Below, piece by piece: positions 1 to 8,344 of a stretch of DNA of 64,000 bases. The translations under genes and the position numbers were made by a program. The stretch's first letter is position 1. Every line of letters starts with the position of its first letter. The DNA is from Massilia sp. erpn (GTDB lineage Bacteria; Pseudomonadota; Gammaproteobacteria; Burkholderiales; Burkholderiaceae_D): contig NZ_CP053748.1 of assembly GCF_024400215.1 (NCBI RefSeq), positions 992,001-1,056,000 on the forward strand, given 5' to 3'. Below the pieces are notes generated by a model. The model was not told the DNA's origin. It made no database searches and worked only from the letters and a program-made list of their open reading frames with translations.

Positions 1-294
1 CGCCCCCTTCCCCGCCCCGCGCCACTGCTTCACGCCCAGCCAGGCCAGGTAGGCGGCGCCCGCCAGCTTCAGCACGGAAAACGCCAGCGGCGAGCGCTGG
101 ACCATCAGGCCGACGCCACTCACCGCCACGCAGGACACCAGGAAGACCCCCACCGCATTACCCGCCGAGCTATACACCGTGCGCCTGGCACCCAGCGCCA
201 TCGTGGTGGAGATGGCCAGCAGCACGCCTGGCCCCGGACTAAAGCTGGCGGCCAGCGCCAGGCACAGAAATGTCAACCAGAGTGCGAACGTCAT
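1..294 (-). CDS. LysE/RhtB-family amino-acid exporter (3' part outside window)
   Basis: Only the N-terminal 98 codons are present; the gene runs off the left edge. The translation starts MTFALWLTF and has the family's early FSPGPGVLLAIS segment, followed by hydrophobic stretches typical of the first membrane helices of LysE/RhtB transporters, which export amino acids or small metabolites across the inner membrane. It is divergent from the LysR gene at 401, a common arrangement in which the regulator controls the exporter. The substrate cannot be told. Family assignment is fairly secure from the N-terminal motif. Confidence 0.8.
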   Translation of the reverse strand, partial: MTFALWLTFLCLALAASFSPGPGVLLAISTTMALGARRTVYSSAGNAVGVFLVSCVAVSGVGLMVQRSPLAFSVLKLAGAAYLAWLGVKQWRGAGKGA

Positions 295-400
295 AGCTCC
301 AGACCAGCAGTAGTGAACAAGAGCCGCCAGTATTCACCATCTCTCCACATTTAAAAATCCCGTAAAATTAACAATATCTTTAACCAGCAATTAACAATCA
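295..400. promoter_or_regulatory. Divergent promoter region between LysE exporter and LysR regulator
   Basis: About 105 bp separates the two start codons. The right half is AT-rich (attaacaatatctttaacc and a second ATTAAC), unlike the surrounding GC-rich coding DNA. LysR-type proteins normally bind such divergent intervals. No exact operator was assigned. Confidence 0.4.
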
Positions 401-1282
401 ATGGACAAGATGCGCAGCATGGAAGTGTTTGTGCGGGTCGTGGATGCAGGCAGCCTCAGCGCCGCCGCCCGCACACTGGACATGTCCACCGTGATGGTGA
501 GCAAGCACATCGCGGCACTGGAAAAACTGGTCGGCGCGCGCCTGTTGCATCGGACCACGCGCAGCCAGAGCCTGAGCGAGATCGGTGAGCAGTACGCCGA
601 GCAATGCCGCCACATCCTGCACCTGGTGCAGGCGGCCGAGACCGGCGCGCAAGCCATGCGCGCGGTGCCGCGCGGTACCATCAAGCTGAGTGCGCCGGTG
701 GCGTTCGGCAGCCAGTGCCTGGCACCCGCCATGGCGGAGTACCTGGACCGCTATCCCGAAGTGAGCCTGGACCTGGAACTATCCAACCGCAAGGCCGATG
801 TGGTGGAAGAAGGGCTGGACGCAGTCGTGCGTATCGGCCTCCTGAAGGATACGTCGATGGTGGCGCGCCCCCTGCGGCCGCTGCACATGATCATTTGTGC
901 CGCGCCCGCCTATCTGGAACGTCACGGCACGCCGCTGACGCCTGCCGATCTGTCCCGGCACCGCTGCATGGACGCCATGCACTGGCGCCATGACACGCGC
1001 TGGCGCATCACGCACAGCGATGACGCCAAGCCGCCCGCGCCCCGCATGCGCTCGAACAACGGCGAGGCGCTGCGCCAGGCAGCCATCGCTGGCCTGGGTG
1101 TGGTGCTGCAGGCGGAAGTCATGCTGGCGGACGACGTGGCGCGCGGCCGTCTGGTCCCCATCCTGCGCGATTACTGGCCGGCGCCGCGTCCCATGCATCT
1201 GGTCTACCAGCGCGACCGCCAGTCCACGCCCAAGCTGGCCAGTTTTGTCGAGTTCGTGGTGGAACGCTTTGGCCTGCGCTGA
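401..1282 (+). CDS. LysR-family transcriptional regulator
   Basis: 293 residues, the usual LysR length. Residues 1-60 form the winged helix-turn-helix (MEVFVRVVDAGSLSAAAR, then VSKHIAALEKLVGARLLHRT). The rest is the periplasmic-binding-protein-like effector domain, with the typical GTIKLSAPVAFG entry at about residue 90. It resembles the large beta-proteobacterial CrgA/DsdC-like subgroup. It is divergent from the LysE exporter and probably regulates it and itself. The effector is unknown. The ATG at 401 gives a complete HTH. Confidence 0.9.
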   Translation: MDKMRSMEVFVRVVDAGSLSAAARTLDMSTVMVSKHIAALEKLVGARLLHRTTRSQSLSEIGEQYAEQCRHILHLVQAAETGAQAMRAVPRGTIKLSAPVAFGSQCLAPAMAEYLDRYPEVSLDLELSNRKADVVEEGLDAVVRIGLLKDTSMVARPLRPLHMIICAAPAYLERHGTPLTPADLSRHRCMDAMHWRHDTRWRITHSDDAKPPAPRMRSNNGEALRQAAIAGLGVVLQAEVMLADDVARGRLVPILRDYWPAPRPMHLVYQRDRQSTPKLASFVEFVVERFGLR

Positions 1283-1523
1283 AAAAGAAGCCGCTTATAA
1301 TCAAAAATGAAACTCCTTAACGACCGCCTGAAAGGCCTTGGGGGGCATCAGCCAGCATCCTCGGCTGTCTCGGCGAGTCCGCTGGACTACGATCAGGCAA
1401 TCAGTTCGGACGCTGAAAGGTTGGCGGAACAAGGTACCCTGTCCGCTTATCGAGAGTTACCACCTAGTTGCCGCACGACGGTTTCCTGTCGACTCCGCCG
1501 ACTCCAGCCGCTTGCAGGCAGTC
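1283..1523. other. Non-coding stretch left of the tRNA-Phe fragment
   Basis: No convincing gene is visible. An open frame from 1307 encodes a peptide with no recognisable family, and it reads through the tRNA-derived sequence, so it is treated as spurious. A TATAAT hexamer at 1296-1301 matches the -10 box of the intact tRNA-Phe gene. The roughly 210 bp between it and the tRNA fragment do not resemble a tRNA 5' half and were not identified. Confidence 0.4.
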
Positions 1524-1575
1524 GGATTGAAAATCCTTGTGTCGGTGGTTCGATTCCGCCCCGGGCCACCAAGAA
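1524..1575 (+). pseudogene. 3' half of tRNA-Phe (attachment-site-like remnant)
   Basis: These 52 bases are identical to 25004-25055, the intact tRNA-Phe from within the 5' side of the anticodon stem, through the GAA anticodon, T arm, acceptor stem and CCA, plus four bases downstream. The 5' half of the tRNA is missing here. Identity blocks from the anticodon region to the 3' end are the usual core of tyrosine-recombinase attachment sites, so this looks like an integration scar. A decayed second tRNA-Phe gene is the alternative. It keeps a downstream terminator like that of the intact gene. Confidence 0.85.
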
Positions 1576-1584
1576 TAAAAAGTG

Positions 1585-1616
1585 AAAACGCCGACCCTCA
1601 ACAGGTCGGCGTTTTT
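1585..1616 (+). terminator. Rho-independent terminator after the tRNA-Phe fragment
   Basis: AAAACGCCGACC pairs with GGTCGGCGTTTT across a seven-base loop and ends in a T run. The stem resembles the terminator after the intact tRNA-Phe (25067-25096), with a few compensating differences. Confidence 0.85.
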
Positions 1617-1660
1617 CATTTTGGCCATCCCTATGCGAGAATGCCTCTCCCCATCCTTGG

Positions 1661-2812
1661 ATGATGCGCCTGATGAGCAAACTCGCTGCTGCCGTACTTG
1701 GAACCACCCTAGTGCTTGCGGCTTGCAAGCCAACCGGCTCCGCCCCCTCAAGTGATATTCCTGCGGCAATGAACCAGGCCGCTACCACCCTATTGAAGTC
1801 AAAGCTATTACACTCGACCTCAATCGCGGTTGTTTATCGTGGCAAGGAATTCATTCTGCATCGTGGCGAGCTGGAGGCCGGCAAGGCGAATACGCCGAAC
1901 GATACAACGCTGTATGAAATCGGTTCGGTCAGCAAGACTTTTGCCGGCCTGCTATTGGCGCAAGCAGTACTCGATGGGCGGGCAGCACTCGACGATCCGA
2001 TACAAAAATACCTGGCGGCGGCGTACCACAATCTGCAGTCGGATGGTGAGCCGATTCGCTTGCGCCATCTGATCACGCACACCAGCAATATGCCAGGCAT
2101 GCTGCCGCTGCAAGTGAACACTGTATTAAAAGATTTCACTGCGCACGACACGCCAGCCAAATTGAATGCGGCCTACGCCAACTACGGGCAGCAACAATTC
2201 TGGCAGGATTTACACTCGGTTAGCATCAAAGGTCCGCTCGGCAAGGACTATGCCTATTCCAGCGCCGGCACCGAACTTATCGCGCACACTCTCGAAAAAA
2301 TATACGGACAACCCTATGAAGTCCTGCTCACGCAATTCATCGCACGCGAAGCCGGGATGCACGAGACTCAAATGGGCGTCACTGCCAAGGATGGCCATCG
2401 GCTAGCACCCGGCTACCACAGCGATAATCCCGTCATCAGCACACCGATGCCACGACTGCCTTGGGGAGCCTCCGGCAACCTGAAGTCGACGCTGCCGGAT
2501 ATGGCGAAATACCTGAGCCTGCAATTGAGCACCAATCCCGCCGTCGTCGAATCGCACAAGCCGCTCGTACGTTTCAAGGATGACTTCAGCATTGGCTACT
2601 TCTGGAATATCGGCCAGAATCGCCAACTGGGCACACATTACGTACACCATGGTGGCGTGCCACGCGCACAAAGCTACGTCTTTATCGTGCCGAAATATCA
2701 ACTCGGGGTCTTCATCATCACGAACCAGAGTGGCGCAATGACAGCCGACGCCATGGAAAACGCGCTGACGCATATTTTCGACGCCGTGGAGGCGATGGAA
2801 GGCGTGAAGTAA
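1661..2812 (+). CDS. AmpC-like serine hydrolase (beta-lactamase/penicillin-binding fold), lipoprotein
   Basis: 383 residues. A lipoprotein signal ends in LAAC (Cys22), so the protein is probably anchored in a membrane and faces the periplasm. The serine beta-lactamase/DD-peptidase motifs are visible: SVSK at 89-92 (nucleophile Ser89), YSS at 199-201 in the place of YxN, and HHGG at 329-332 in the place of KTG. The family includes class C beta-lactamases, esterases and D-amino-acid peptidases, so resistance cannot be assumed. The start could also be the Met codons 4 or 15 bases downstream of 1661. Base composition is less GC-rich than the neighbours, and the gene sits next to the tRNA fragment, which hints at acquisition. 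Confidence 0.85.
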   Translation: MMRLMSKLAAAVLGTTLVLAACKPTGSAPSSDIPAAMNQAATTLLKSKLLHSTSIAVVYRGKEFILHRGELEAGKANTPNDTTLYEIGSVSKTFAGLLLAQAVLDGRAALDDPIQKYLAAAYHNLQSDGEPIRLRHLITHTSNMPGMLPLQVNTVLKDFTAHDTPAKLNAAYANYGQQQFWQDLHSVSIKGPLGKDYAYSSAGTELIAHTLEKIYGQPYEVLLTQFIAREAGMHETQMGVTAKDGHRLAPGYHSDNPVISTPMPRLPWGASGNLKSTLPDMAKYLSLQLSTNPAVVESHKPLVRFKDDFSIGYFWNIGQNRQLGTHYVHHGGVPRAQSYVFIVPKYQLGVFIITNQSGAMTADAMENALTHIFDAVEAMEGVK

Positions 2813-2823
2813 GCATCACCCTA

Positions 2824-2850
2824 CGAAAACGCCACGCTGTGGCGTTTTCG
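2824..2850 (+). terminator. Terminator after the serine hydrolase
   Basis: CGAAAACGCCAC and GTGGCGTTTTCG flank a short loop and are followed by T-rich sequence. The stem begins 11 bases after the stop codon. Confidence 0.8.
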
Positions 2851-2889
2851 TTTTCCGCGACAGCATTCTCATCCCCGCCTGCAACGCGC

Positions 2890-3124
2890 TATACTCGCGC
2901 CATGATGAACCAGGCCGCCACTCCTGCCCGCTGCAACACTGCCTCCCTGAACGGGAGCGCAGCGGGCATGCCTATCGTTGCCGGCCTGCTCTTCAACCGC
3001 AATCTCGCCTGGCTTTCCTAGGCTCGGTGGGGCCGGCCGGACCAATCCGGCACTCTTCGCCTCTCCGAGCCGCCTTCAGCTTCCCGCTTCTTTTCAAGCA
3101 GAACCGAAACCCAGGAGAATTTCT
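2890..3124 (+). promoter_or_regulatory. Putative promoter and long 5' leader of rnk
   Basis: TATACT at 2890-2895 is a reasonable -10 box. If used, the rnk leader would be about 220 nt, and it contains several GC-rich self-complementary stretches (for example tccctgaacggga). A 39-codon frame (2902-3021) has no family signature. The ribosome-binding site AGGAGA lies at 3113-3118. No known riboswitch was recognised. Confidence 0.35.
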
Positions 3125-3529
3125 ATGAAACCCCAGATCACCATCTCTTCCCTCGACGCCGAACGTCTCGAAGACCTGATCGGCGCCCTGCGGCCCGACG
3201 ACGCCACCGGCCAGGCTCTACTCGACGAACTGGCGCGCGCCGACATCGTGGCGCCGGAAGATATGCCGTCCGACGTCGTCACCATGCATTCCACCGTGCG
3301 CTTTGCAATTGCCGGCTCGGACGAGGTGCGCAGCCTGACGCTCGCCTACCCCAAGGATATGGCCCAGCTGCCGGACGGCATTTCCATCCTCAGCCCAATC
3401 GGCGCCGCTCTGCTAGGCCTATCGGTAGGCGATACGATCGACTGGCCCCACCCTGACGGCCAGTTGCTGAAAGTGCGCCTGCTGGAAGTGCTGTACCAGC
3501 CCGAGCGCGCCGGGGAATATTTCCGCTGA
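3125..3529 (+). CDS. rnk: Nucleoside diphosphate kinase regulator Rnk (GreA/GreB C-terminal fold)
   Basis: 134 residues, the usual Rnk length. It starts MKPQITISSLDAERL, followed by an N-terminal helical hairpin and the GreA-like C-terminal domain (VTMHSTVRFA, then SPIGAALLGLSVGDTI and the closing LLEVLYQPE). Rnk proteins bind RNA polymerase near the secondary channel but lack the GreA cleavage loop, and they affect nucleoside diphosphate kinase levels. The start is set by AGGAGA seven bases upstream; an upstream in-frame extension has no homology signal. Confidence 0.92.
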   Translation: MKPQITISSLDAERLEDLIGALRPDDATGQALLDELARADIVAPEDMPSDVVTMHSTVRFAIAGSDEVRSLTLAYPKDMAQLPDGISILSPIGAALLGLSVGDTIDWPHPDGQLLKVRLLEVLYQPERAGEYFR

Positions 3530-3743
3530 CAGCACATGCCGCTCCGCCCGCTTGCCGGTGCAACACTGCCGGCATGCGAAGCGCAAGCCAGCGCTTGCCT
3601 CGTGTTAACTTTTTTGTTGCGTTACAAAAACACTAACGTTATTATTTGGAAATTGCATATAGATAAACATTGTCACTTTTAAAATGCATGCTTATTTAAT
3701 GTAATAACGCTGTCATTCTCGATAATTTCCTAAAGGGCAACAA
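3530..3743 (+). promoter_or_regulatory. AT-rich intergenic region ahead of the DUF4214 gene
   Basis: A small stem (GCAAGC cagc GCTTGC, 3583-3598) followed by a T run may end rnk transcription. From 3600 to 3740 the DNA is strikingly AT-rich for this genome, as expected for a strong or specially regulated promoter. AAAGGG at 3733-3738 serves as the ribosome-binding site of the next gene. Confidence 0.4.
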
Positions 3744-4187
3744 ATGTCGTCTACGACTTTCGAAATCGAAAAGCTGTACATTGAATTCTTTAACCGCCCC
3801 GCTGATCCTGGTGGCCTGCAATTCTATAGCGATGCCGTCAACAACAAAGGCCTCACCATTACCGATATTGCCCACGCCATGGAGCAATCGGCTGAGTACA
3901 AGCAAAACTTCACTTCGACCCCGACATGGGGCCTGGACGCCGCGGTGGACCGCGCCTTCATGAATATGTTCGACCACCACGCCAGCTCTGCCCAGCTGGA
4001 TTACTGGGGCCAAAAGTTCGGCAACGCCCTGTTCTTCAACGGTCATAGTTCCGACGTCATCATGCAAATCGCGGATTCCGCCACCGGCGCCGATCTGCAG
4101 CATCTCATGCAAAAAGTAACCAATGCCCTGCCGGCCCAACTGGTAGGCGTGCACACCGCCGATATGGCTGAGATCCTCATCGCCTGA
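3744..4187 (+). CDS. Small DUF4214-domain protein
   Basis: 147 residues, acidic, with no signal peptide. The N-terminal segment (IEKLYIEFFNRPADPGGLQF) carries the DUF4214 signature of a tyrosine/phenylalanine-rich helix followed by RxADxxG. This repeat occurs in secreted S-layer-like proteins, RTX-type proteins and phycobilisome-linker-like folds. Here there is a single copy and no visible export or sorting motif. It has its own AT-rich promoter region and a likely terminator, so it is probably monocistronic. Function unknown; a role in surface or exported structures is only inferred from relatives. Confidence 0.75.
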   Translation: MSSTTFEIEKLYIEFFNRPADPGGLQFYSDAVNNKGLTITDIAHAMEQSAEYKQNFTSTPTWGLDAAVDRAFMNMFDHHASSAQLDYWGQKFGNALFFNGHSSDVIMQIADSATGADLQHLMQKVTNALPAQLVGVHTADMAEILIA

Positions 4188-4201
4188 TTAGCCCGCACCC
4201 T

Positions 4202-4251
4202 CAGCCCATCGATCGCCCAAGCATGGCGTAATTGATGGGCTGTTTGAATTT
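4202..4251 (+). terminator. Putative terminator after the DUF4214 gene
   Basis: A nine-base inverted repeat, CAGCCCATC (4202-4210) and GATGGGCTG (4234-4242), is followed by TTTGAATTT. The loop is long (23 nt), so this is a moderate call. Confidence 0.5.
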
Positions 4252-4329
4252 CGAAGTAACAATTCTCTTTCACTCTCACTCACTTGCTGCGCCGCATCAT
4301 GCTAGAATTCTTGCATTCTTAGCCATTTC

Positions 4330-5112
4330 ATGGGCCAGCGTATGAAACGGGTGATCTTCAATCAGAAGGGCGGGGTCGGTAAGTCAACGATTGCGGTGAA
4401 TCTGGCGGCTATTGCGGCGCACCAGGGCAAGCGGACACTCTTGATCGATATCGATCCGCAGTGCAATTCCAGCCGCTACGTGCTGGGCGCGGCGACCGCC
4501 GACGTGGCACCGACATTGGGCGCCTATTTCGAGCAGATGCTGAGCTTTTCCATGTTCGCCAAGGAAGCCAGCCACTACGTCCACGCCACCCCGTTCGAGA
4601 ACCTGTCCATCATGGTGGCCCATCCCGAATTGGGCGACCTGCAGTCCAAGCTCGAATCGCGCCACAAGATTTACAAGCTGCGCGACACGCTCAAGGAGCT
4701 GAGCCAGCAATACGACGAAATCTTCGTCGATACGCCACCCGCGTATAACTTCTTCACCCAGTCCGCCCTGATCGCGGCCGACACCTGCCTGATCCCATTC
4801 GACTGCGACGACTTCTCGCGCCAGGCGCTGTACACCCTGGTCAATAACGTGAAAGAGATCAAGGCCGACCACAACGCCAACCTGACCATCGAAGGCATCG
4901 TGGTCAACCAGTTCCAGCCGCGCGCCCTGCTGCCGCAGCGCCTGGTCGATGAACTGAAGGAGGAAGGCTTGCCGGTGCTGGAGAACAAGCTGTCGAGCTC
5001 GATCCGCATCCGCGAATCGCATGAGCGCAACCTGCCCATGATCCACCTCGACCGCAGCCACAAGCTGAGCCAGGAATTTCTGGCGCTCTACGGCGAACTG
5101 CAAGCGGCGTAA
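4330..5112 (+). CDS. ParA-family ATPase (orphan)
   Basis: 260 residues. The deviant Walker A box KGGVGKST lies at residues 13-20, after RVIFNQ. LLIDIDPQCNSS and IFVDTPPAYNFF supply the A' and Walker B motifs. ParA/MinD-type ATPases position DNA or protein cargo through ATP-dependent DNA or membrane binding. There is no parB or centromere-like repeat array nearby, so this is an orphan that may position a non-chromosomal cargo. ATG at 4342 (MKRVIFNQ) is an equally good start and fits the family better. A terminator follows directly. Confidence 0.88.
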   Translation: MGQRMKRVIFNQKGGVGKSTIAVNLAAIAAHQGKRTLLIDIDPQCNSSRYVLGAATADVAPTLGAYFEQMLSFSMFAKEASHYVHATPFENLSIMVAHPELGDLQSKLESRHKIYKLRDTLKELSQQYDEIFVDTPPAYNFFTQSALIAADTCLIPFDCDDFSRQALYTLVNNVKEIKADHNANLTIEGIVVNQFQPRALLPQRLVDELKEEGLPVLENKLSSSIRIRESHERNLPMIHLDRSHKLSQEFLALYGELQAA

Positions 5113-5132
5113 AACATGCCGCGTCAGCGCCA

Positions 5133-5157
5133 GCCACCTTCGGGTGGCATTTTTTTT
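5133..5157 (+). terminator. Terminator after the ParA gene
   Basis: GCCACC TTCG GGTGGC is a stable tetraloop hairpin followed by eight T residues within nine bases. The same GCCACC-TTCG stem-loop is used at 21521-21536 after the PEP-CTERM gene. Confidence 0.92.
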
Positions 5158-5230
5158 GGCCTGAAGTTTCAATGTGGCAACATGATATGATTGCCATCTT
5201 TTTCAGCATTGCAGACAGAGGAAAGATTTA

Positions 5231-5713
5231 ATGAAGAACATGGCGCTTGTCATCACCGCCGCCCTGGCCTTGAGTGCCTGCGCGACCAGCAAGGAGCAGT
5301 CGCGCATCACCGAAATCGCGGGCACGCCGCTGCGCGATCTCAACATTTCCAAGCCCGACATCCCCGCCGCGCTGCGCGAGGCGCTGGACAAGCCTTACGC
5401 CATGCCCGCCAAGCAGGATTGCCCCAGCCTGAACGCCCAGCTCGACGCCCTTGATGATCTGCTCGGCCCCGACATCGACGTGCCGGAAGAAAAGCAGGAC
5501 CGCACAGAAATGGCCCGCGACATGGCCGGCAAGGCGGCCACTGGCGCACTGCAAAACACGGTCGAAGGCGCCATCCCCTTCCGCGGCTGGCTGCGCAAAC
5601 TGAGCGGGGCCGAGCGGCGCTCCAACGAAGTGCAGCACGCCCTGTTGGCCGGCAAGATCCGCCGCGGCTTCCTCAAAGGCCTGATGCAGGCACGCGCTTG
5701 CAGCGTGGTCTGA
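5231..5713 (+). CDS. Small predicted lipoprotein
   Basis: 160 residues. The signal sequence MKNMALVITAALALSAC ends in a lipobox (LSAC), so the mature protein is probably lipid-anchored. The remainder is hydrophilic and helical, with two further cysteines (in KQDCPSL and near the C-terminus in RACSVV). No family recognised. AGAGGAAAG upstream is a good ribosome-binding site. The gene lies alone between the ParA terminator and a LysR gene. Confidence 0.8.
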   Translation: MKNMALVITAALALSACATSKEQSRITEIAGTPLRDLNISKPDIPAALREALDKPYAMPAKQDCPSLNAQLDALDDLLGPDIDVPEEKQDRTEMARDMAGKAATGALQNTVEGAIPFRGWLRKLSGAERRSNEVQHALLAGKIRRGFLKGLMQARACSVV

Positions 5714-5741
5714 AGCAGACCCCGTCTTTTCGCTATTCGTA

Positions 5742-6698
5742 ATGAACAAGTTCGCTGAAATGCATTTTTTTGTGGCGGTGGTCGATGCCGGCAGCATGTC
5801 GGAGGCCGCCAAGCGGCTGGGCACCACCAAGTCCATGGTCAGCCAGCGCATGCAGCAGCTGGAGCAGCGCCTGGGCGCGAGCCTGCTGGCGCGCGGGCGA
5901 CAGATGATGGTGACCGAACCGGGGCAGATCTTTTACGCTCACAGCGCACGCATCCTGGCCGAGGTGAGCGAGGCGGAAAACGCGGTCCTGGCGGGACAGG
6001 CCTGCATGCGGGGCAGCTTGCGCATTGCCGCGCCGATGGCCTTCAGCATCGGCCATCTCGCCCCCATGCTGGCCCGCTTCGCCGGCCTGCATCCCGAACT
6101 GCGCATCGACGTGGAAGCCGATGACCGCCGCGTGAACCTGAACGACGAGAATTACGACCTCGCCATCCGCCTCGGCAATCTGCAGGATTCCAGCCTGGTC
6201 GCCAAACGCATGGCCGTCAACCGCCACGTGATCTGCGCCAGCCCCGAGTATCTGGCCGAACGCGGCACGCCCCTGCGGCCCGAGGAGCTGCAGGATCATG
6301 AAGGCCTGCTCTACGTGCACCGCGAGCCGCAGGGCATGTGGCAGCTGCCGGTCAACGGCGAGACCAAGTCCTTCCGCATCCGCAACCGCATGCGCACCGA
6401 CAGCGGCCATCAGCTGCTGGAGGGGGCCAGGCAGGGCCTGGGCCTGGCCATCCTGCCCACCTTCCTGTGCGCCGACGCCGTCGCCAGCGGCGCGCTGCGC
6501 ATCGTGCTGCCCGAATTTTCGCCTTCCGGCGGCATGGTGTCGGCCGTGTACCGCCAGTCGCACCGTTCCTCGCTCAAGATCCAGACCCTGGTGAACTTCC
6601 TGATCGAGGAAATCGGCTATCCGCCCGTGTGGGAACTGCCGATCCAGGAGCAGTTGCAAGCCGTTTCCAGCGATCGTTCGGAAAAAACGAACTTCTGA
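5742..6698 (+). CDS. LysR-family transcriptional regulator
   Basis: 318 residues with an N-terminal helix-turn-helix (FVAVVDAGSMSEAAKRLG, then VSQRMQQLEQRLGASLLARG) and a LysR effector domain. It lies directly upstream of, and in the same direction as, the GMC oxidoreductase/aldehyde dehydrogenase operon. It is therefore the probable activator of that operon, responding to its substrate or product. The C-terminal tail beyond residue 290 is slightly longer than usual. Confidence 0.9.
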   Translation: MNKFAEMHFFVAVVDAGSMSEAAKRLGTTKSMVSQRMQQLEQRLGASLLARGRQMMVTEPGQIFYAHSARILAEVSEAENAVLAGQACMRGSLRIAAPMAFSIGHLAPMLARFAGLHPELRIDVEADDRRVNLNDENYDLAIRLGNLQDSSLVAKRMAVNRHVICASPEYLAERGTPLRPEELQDHEGLLYVHREPQGMWQLPVNGETKSFRIRNRMRTDSGHQLLEGARQGLGLAILPTFLCADAVASGALRIVLPEFSPSGGMVSAVYRQSHRSSLKIQTLVNFLIEEIGYPPVWELPIQEQLQAVSSDRSEKTNF

Positions 6699-6781
6699 TT
6701 CGTGATTCATCGGCTTATGCAAAATCGCTAATCCCCGTAGTCTTCGGTTCGCGGATGTCCCGCGGCTTTGGAGACTAAGAG

Positions 6782-8314
6782 ATGAACGATGCAGTGCATG
6801 GCAAGCAGACCGAGAATGCAGTTTTCGACGTGATCGTAGTGGGCGGCGGTTCGGCCGGCGCCGTGATGGCGAACCGCCTGAGCGCGGATGGCAAACGCAA
6901 CGTCCTGCTGCTGGAAGCGGGACAGAACTACGAGCCGAATGCCTATCCCGCCATCATCGCCCAAAGCGACATCCTGGGCGCCAACGGCGATCCACAGCAC
7001 GAATGGGGCTACAAGTCGGAAGCGGGCTATGTGGGCCACCCGATCGCGGCCATCCGCGGCAAGGTGCTGGGCGGCAGCTCGGGCGTGAATGGCGCGGTGG
7101 CGCTGCGCGCCCGTCCCGAAGACTTCCAGCGCTGGAATCTGCCTGGCTGGAGCTATGAGGACATGCTCCCGCATTTCAAAAATCTGGAAAGCCGTTCCGG
7201 CGGCAGCGACGAGCTGCACGGCCGTTCCGGCCCGCTGCCGGTGCGCCAGCTGGAACGCGCCGACATCACGCCCATGCAGCGCGCTTTCCTCGACGCCACG
7301 CTGGCCAACGGCCACCGCGAGATTGCCGATTTCGACGCTGCCGATGCCAACGGTGCCGGCCCCTATCCCATGAATATCGTTGACGGCGTGCGCGTCAATA
7401 CCGGCATGGCCTATCTGACGGACGCAGTGCGGGCGCGGGAAAACCTCTTCATCCACGGCGACAGCACGGTCGATAAAGTCCTGTTCGACGGCAAACGCGC
7501 CATTGGCGTGCAGATGGCGAACGGCGCCCGCCTGTATGCCGGCGAAGTGGTGCTGTCGGCCGGCAGCTATGGCAGCGCGGCCATCCTGCTGCGTTCCGGC
7601 GTCGGCCCGCAGGCGCATCTGCGCGAACTGGAGATTCCGCTGGTGGCCGACCTGCCGGTGGGCCTGAACCTGATCGACCATCCTTTCTATTACAACGCCT
7701 ATGCCGCCAAGCCCGAAGCCATCGGTGCGCAAACCCCGGTGATCGGCGCCAAGCTGTGGACCCACAGCAGCAGCGCGACCCAGGGCGAATTGGATGTGCA
7801 TATCACCGCCACCCACCTGTTCCCGCATGAGCAAAGCCCGACCAAGGTCGGCTTCGTGCTGGCCGTGGCGCTGACCCGCCCCCTGTCGCGCGGCCGCCTG
7901 TCGCTGAACAGCCGCGACCCGCTGGCCGCGCCGAAGATCGACCTGAACTTCCTGGCCGAGCCGGAAGACCGCGCACGCCTGCTGGAAGCGGTCAAGCTGT
8001 CGCGCCGCATCGGCCAGACCGCGCCGCTGGCGGCCATGGTTTCCAGCGAACTCAATCCCGGCCCCGACGCCCAGTCCGACGAAGCCATCCTGGCTTCCAT
8101 CAAGGCCACGCTGGACACTTATCACCATCCGACCTCCACCGCGCCCATGGGCCACCCCGGCGCGCCGCAAGCCGTGGTCGATTTCGAAGGCAAGGTGCAC
8201 GGCCTGACCGGCCTGCGTGTGGTGGACGCTTCGATCTTCCCCGACGTGCCATCCGTAGCCACCAATGTCACGACCATCGCGGCGGCGGAACGCATCGCCA
8301 GCCGTTTCGCCTGA
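6782..8314 (+). CDS. GMC-family FAD-dependent alcohol oxidoreductase
   Basis: 510 residues. The FAD-binding dinucleotide fold is at residues 16-35 (DVIVVGGGSAGAVMANRL). The GMC signature around KVLGGSSGVNGAVALR follows near residue 95. The C-terminal active-site His448-His449 and Asn495 regions are in place (YHHPTSTAPMG, then ATNVTTIA). The family oxidises alcohols such as choline or long-chain or aromatic alcohols to aldehydes. The next gene is an aldehyde dehydrogenase, so the pair can convert an alcohol to an acid. Downstream catalase-like and monooxygenase-fold genes suggest that hydrogen peroxide may be a by-product. Substrate not determinable. Confidence 0.92.
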   Translation: MNDAVHGKQTENAVFDVIVVGGGSAGAVMANRLSADGKRNVLLLEAGQNYEPNAYPAIIAQSDILGANGDPQHEWGYKSEAGYVGHPIAAIRGKVLGGSSGVNGAVALRARPEDFQRWNLPGWSYEDMLPHFKNLESRSGGSDELHGRSGPLPVRQLERADITPMQRAFLDATLANGHREIADFDAADANGAGPYPMNIVDGVRVNTGMAYLTDAVRARENLFIHGDSTVDKVLFDGKRAIGVQMANGARLYAGEVVLSAGSYGSAAILLRSGVGPQAHLRELEIPLVADLPVGLNLIDHPFYYNAYAAKPEAIGAQTPVIGAKLWTHSSSATQGELDVHITATHLFPHEQSPTKVGFVLAVALTRPLSRGRLSLNSRDPLAAPKIDLNFLAEPEDRARLLEAVKLSRRIGQTAPLAAMVSSELNPGPDAQSDEAILASIKATLDTYHHPTSTAPMGHPGAPQAVVDFEGKVHGLTGLRVVDASIFPDVPSVATNVTTIAAAERIASRFA

Positions 8315-8344
8315 ACCTCACAACATATATAAAGGAGCACCAAC

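Noticed and set aside
1296..1575. Group I intron interrupting a second tRNA-Phe
   Set aside because: The identity to tRNA-Phe begins inside the anticodon stem rather than at a loop splice site, and no 5' exon resembling a tRNA 5' half is present.
1307..1585. A 92-codon open frame as a gene
   Set aside because: It reads through the tRNA-derived block, has no family signature and no good ribosome-binding site.
2902..3021. Small ORF upstream of rnk as a gene
   Set aside because: No conserved motif or clear ribosome-binding site; more likely leader sequence.
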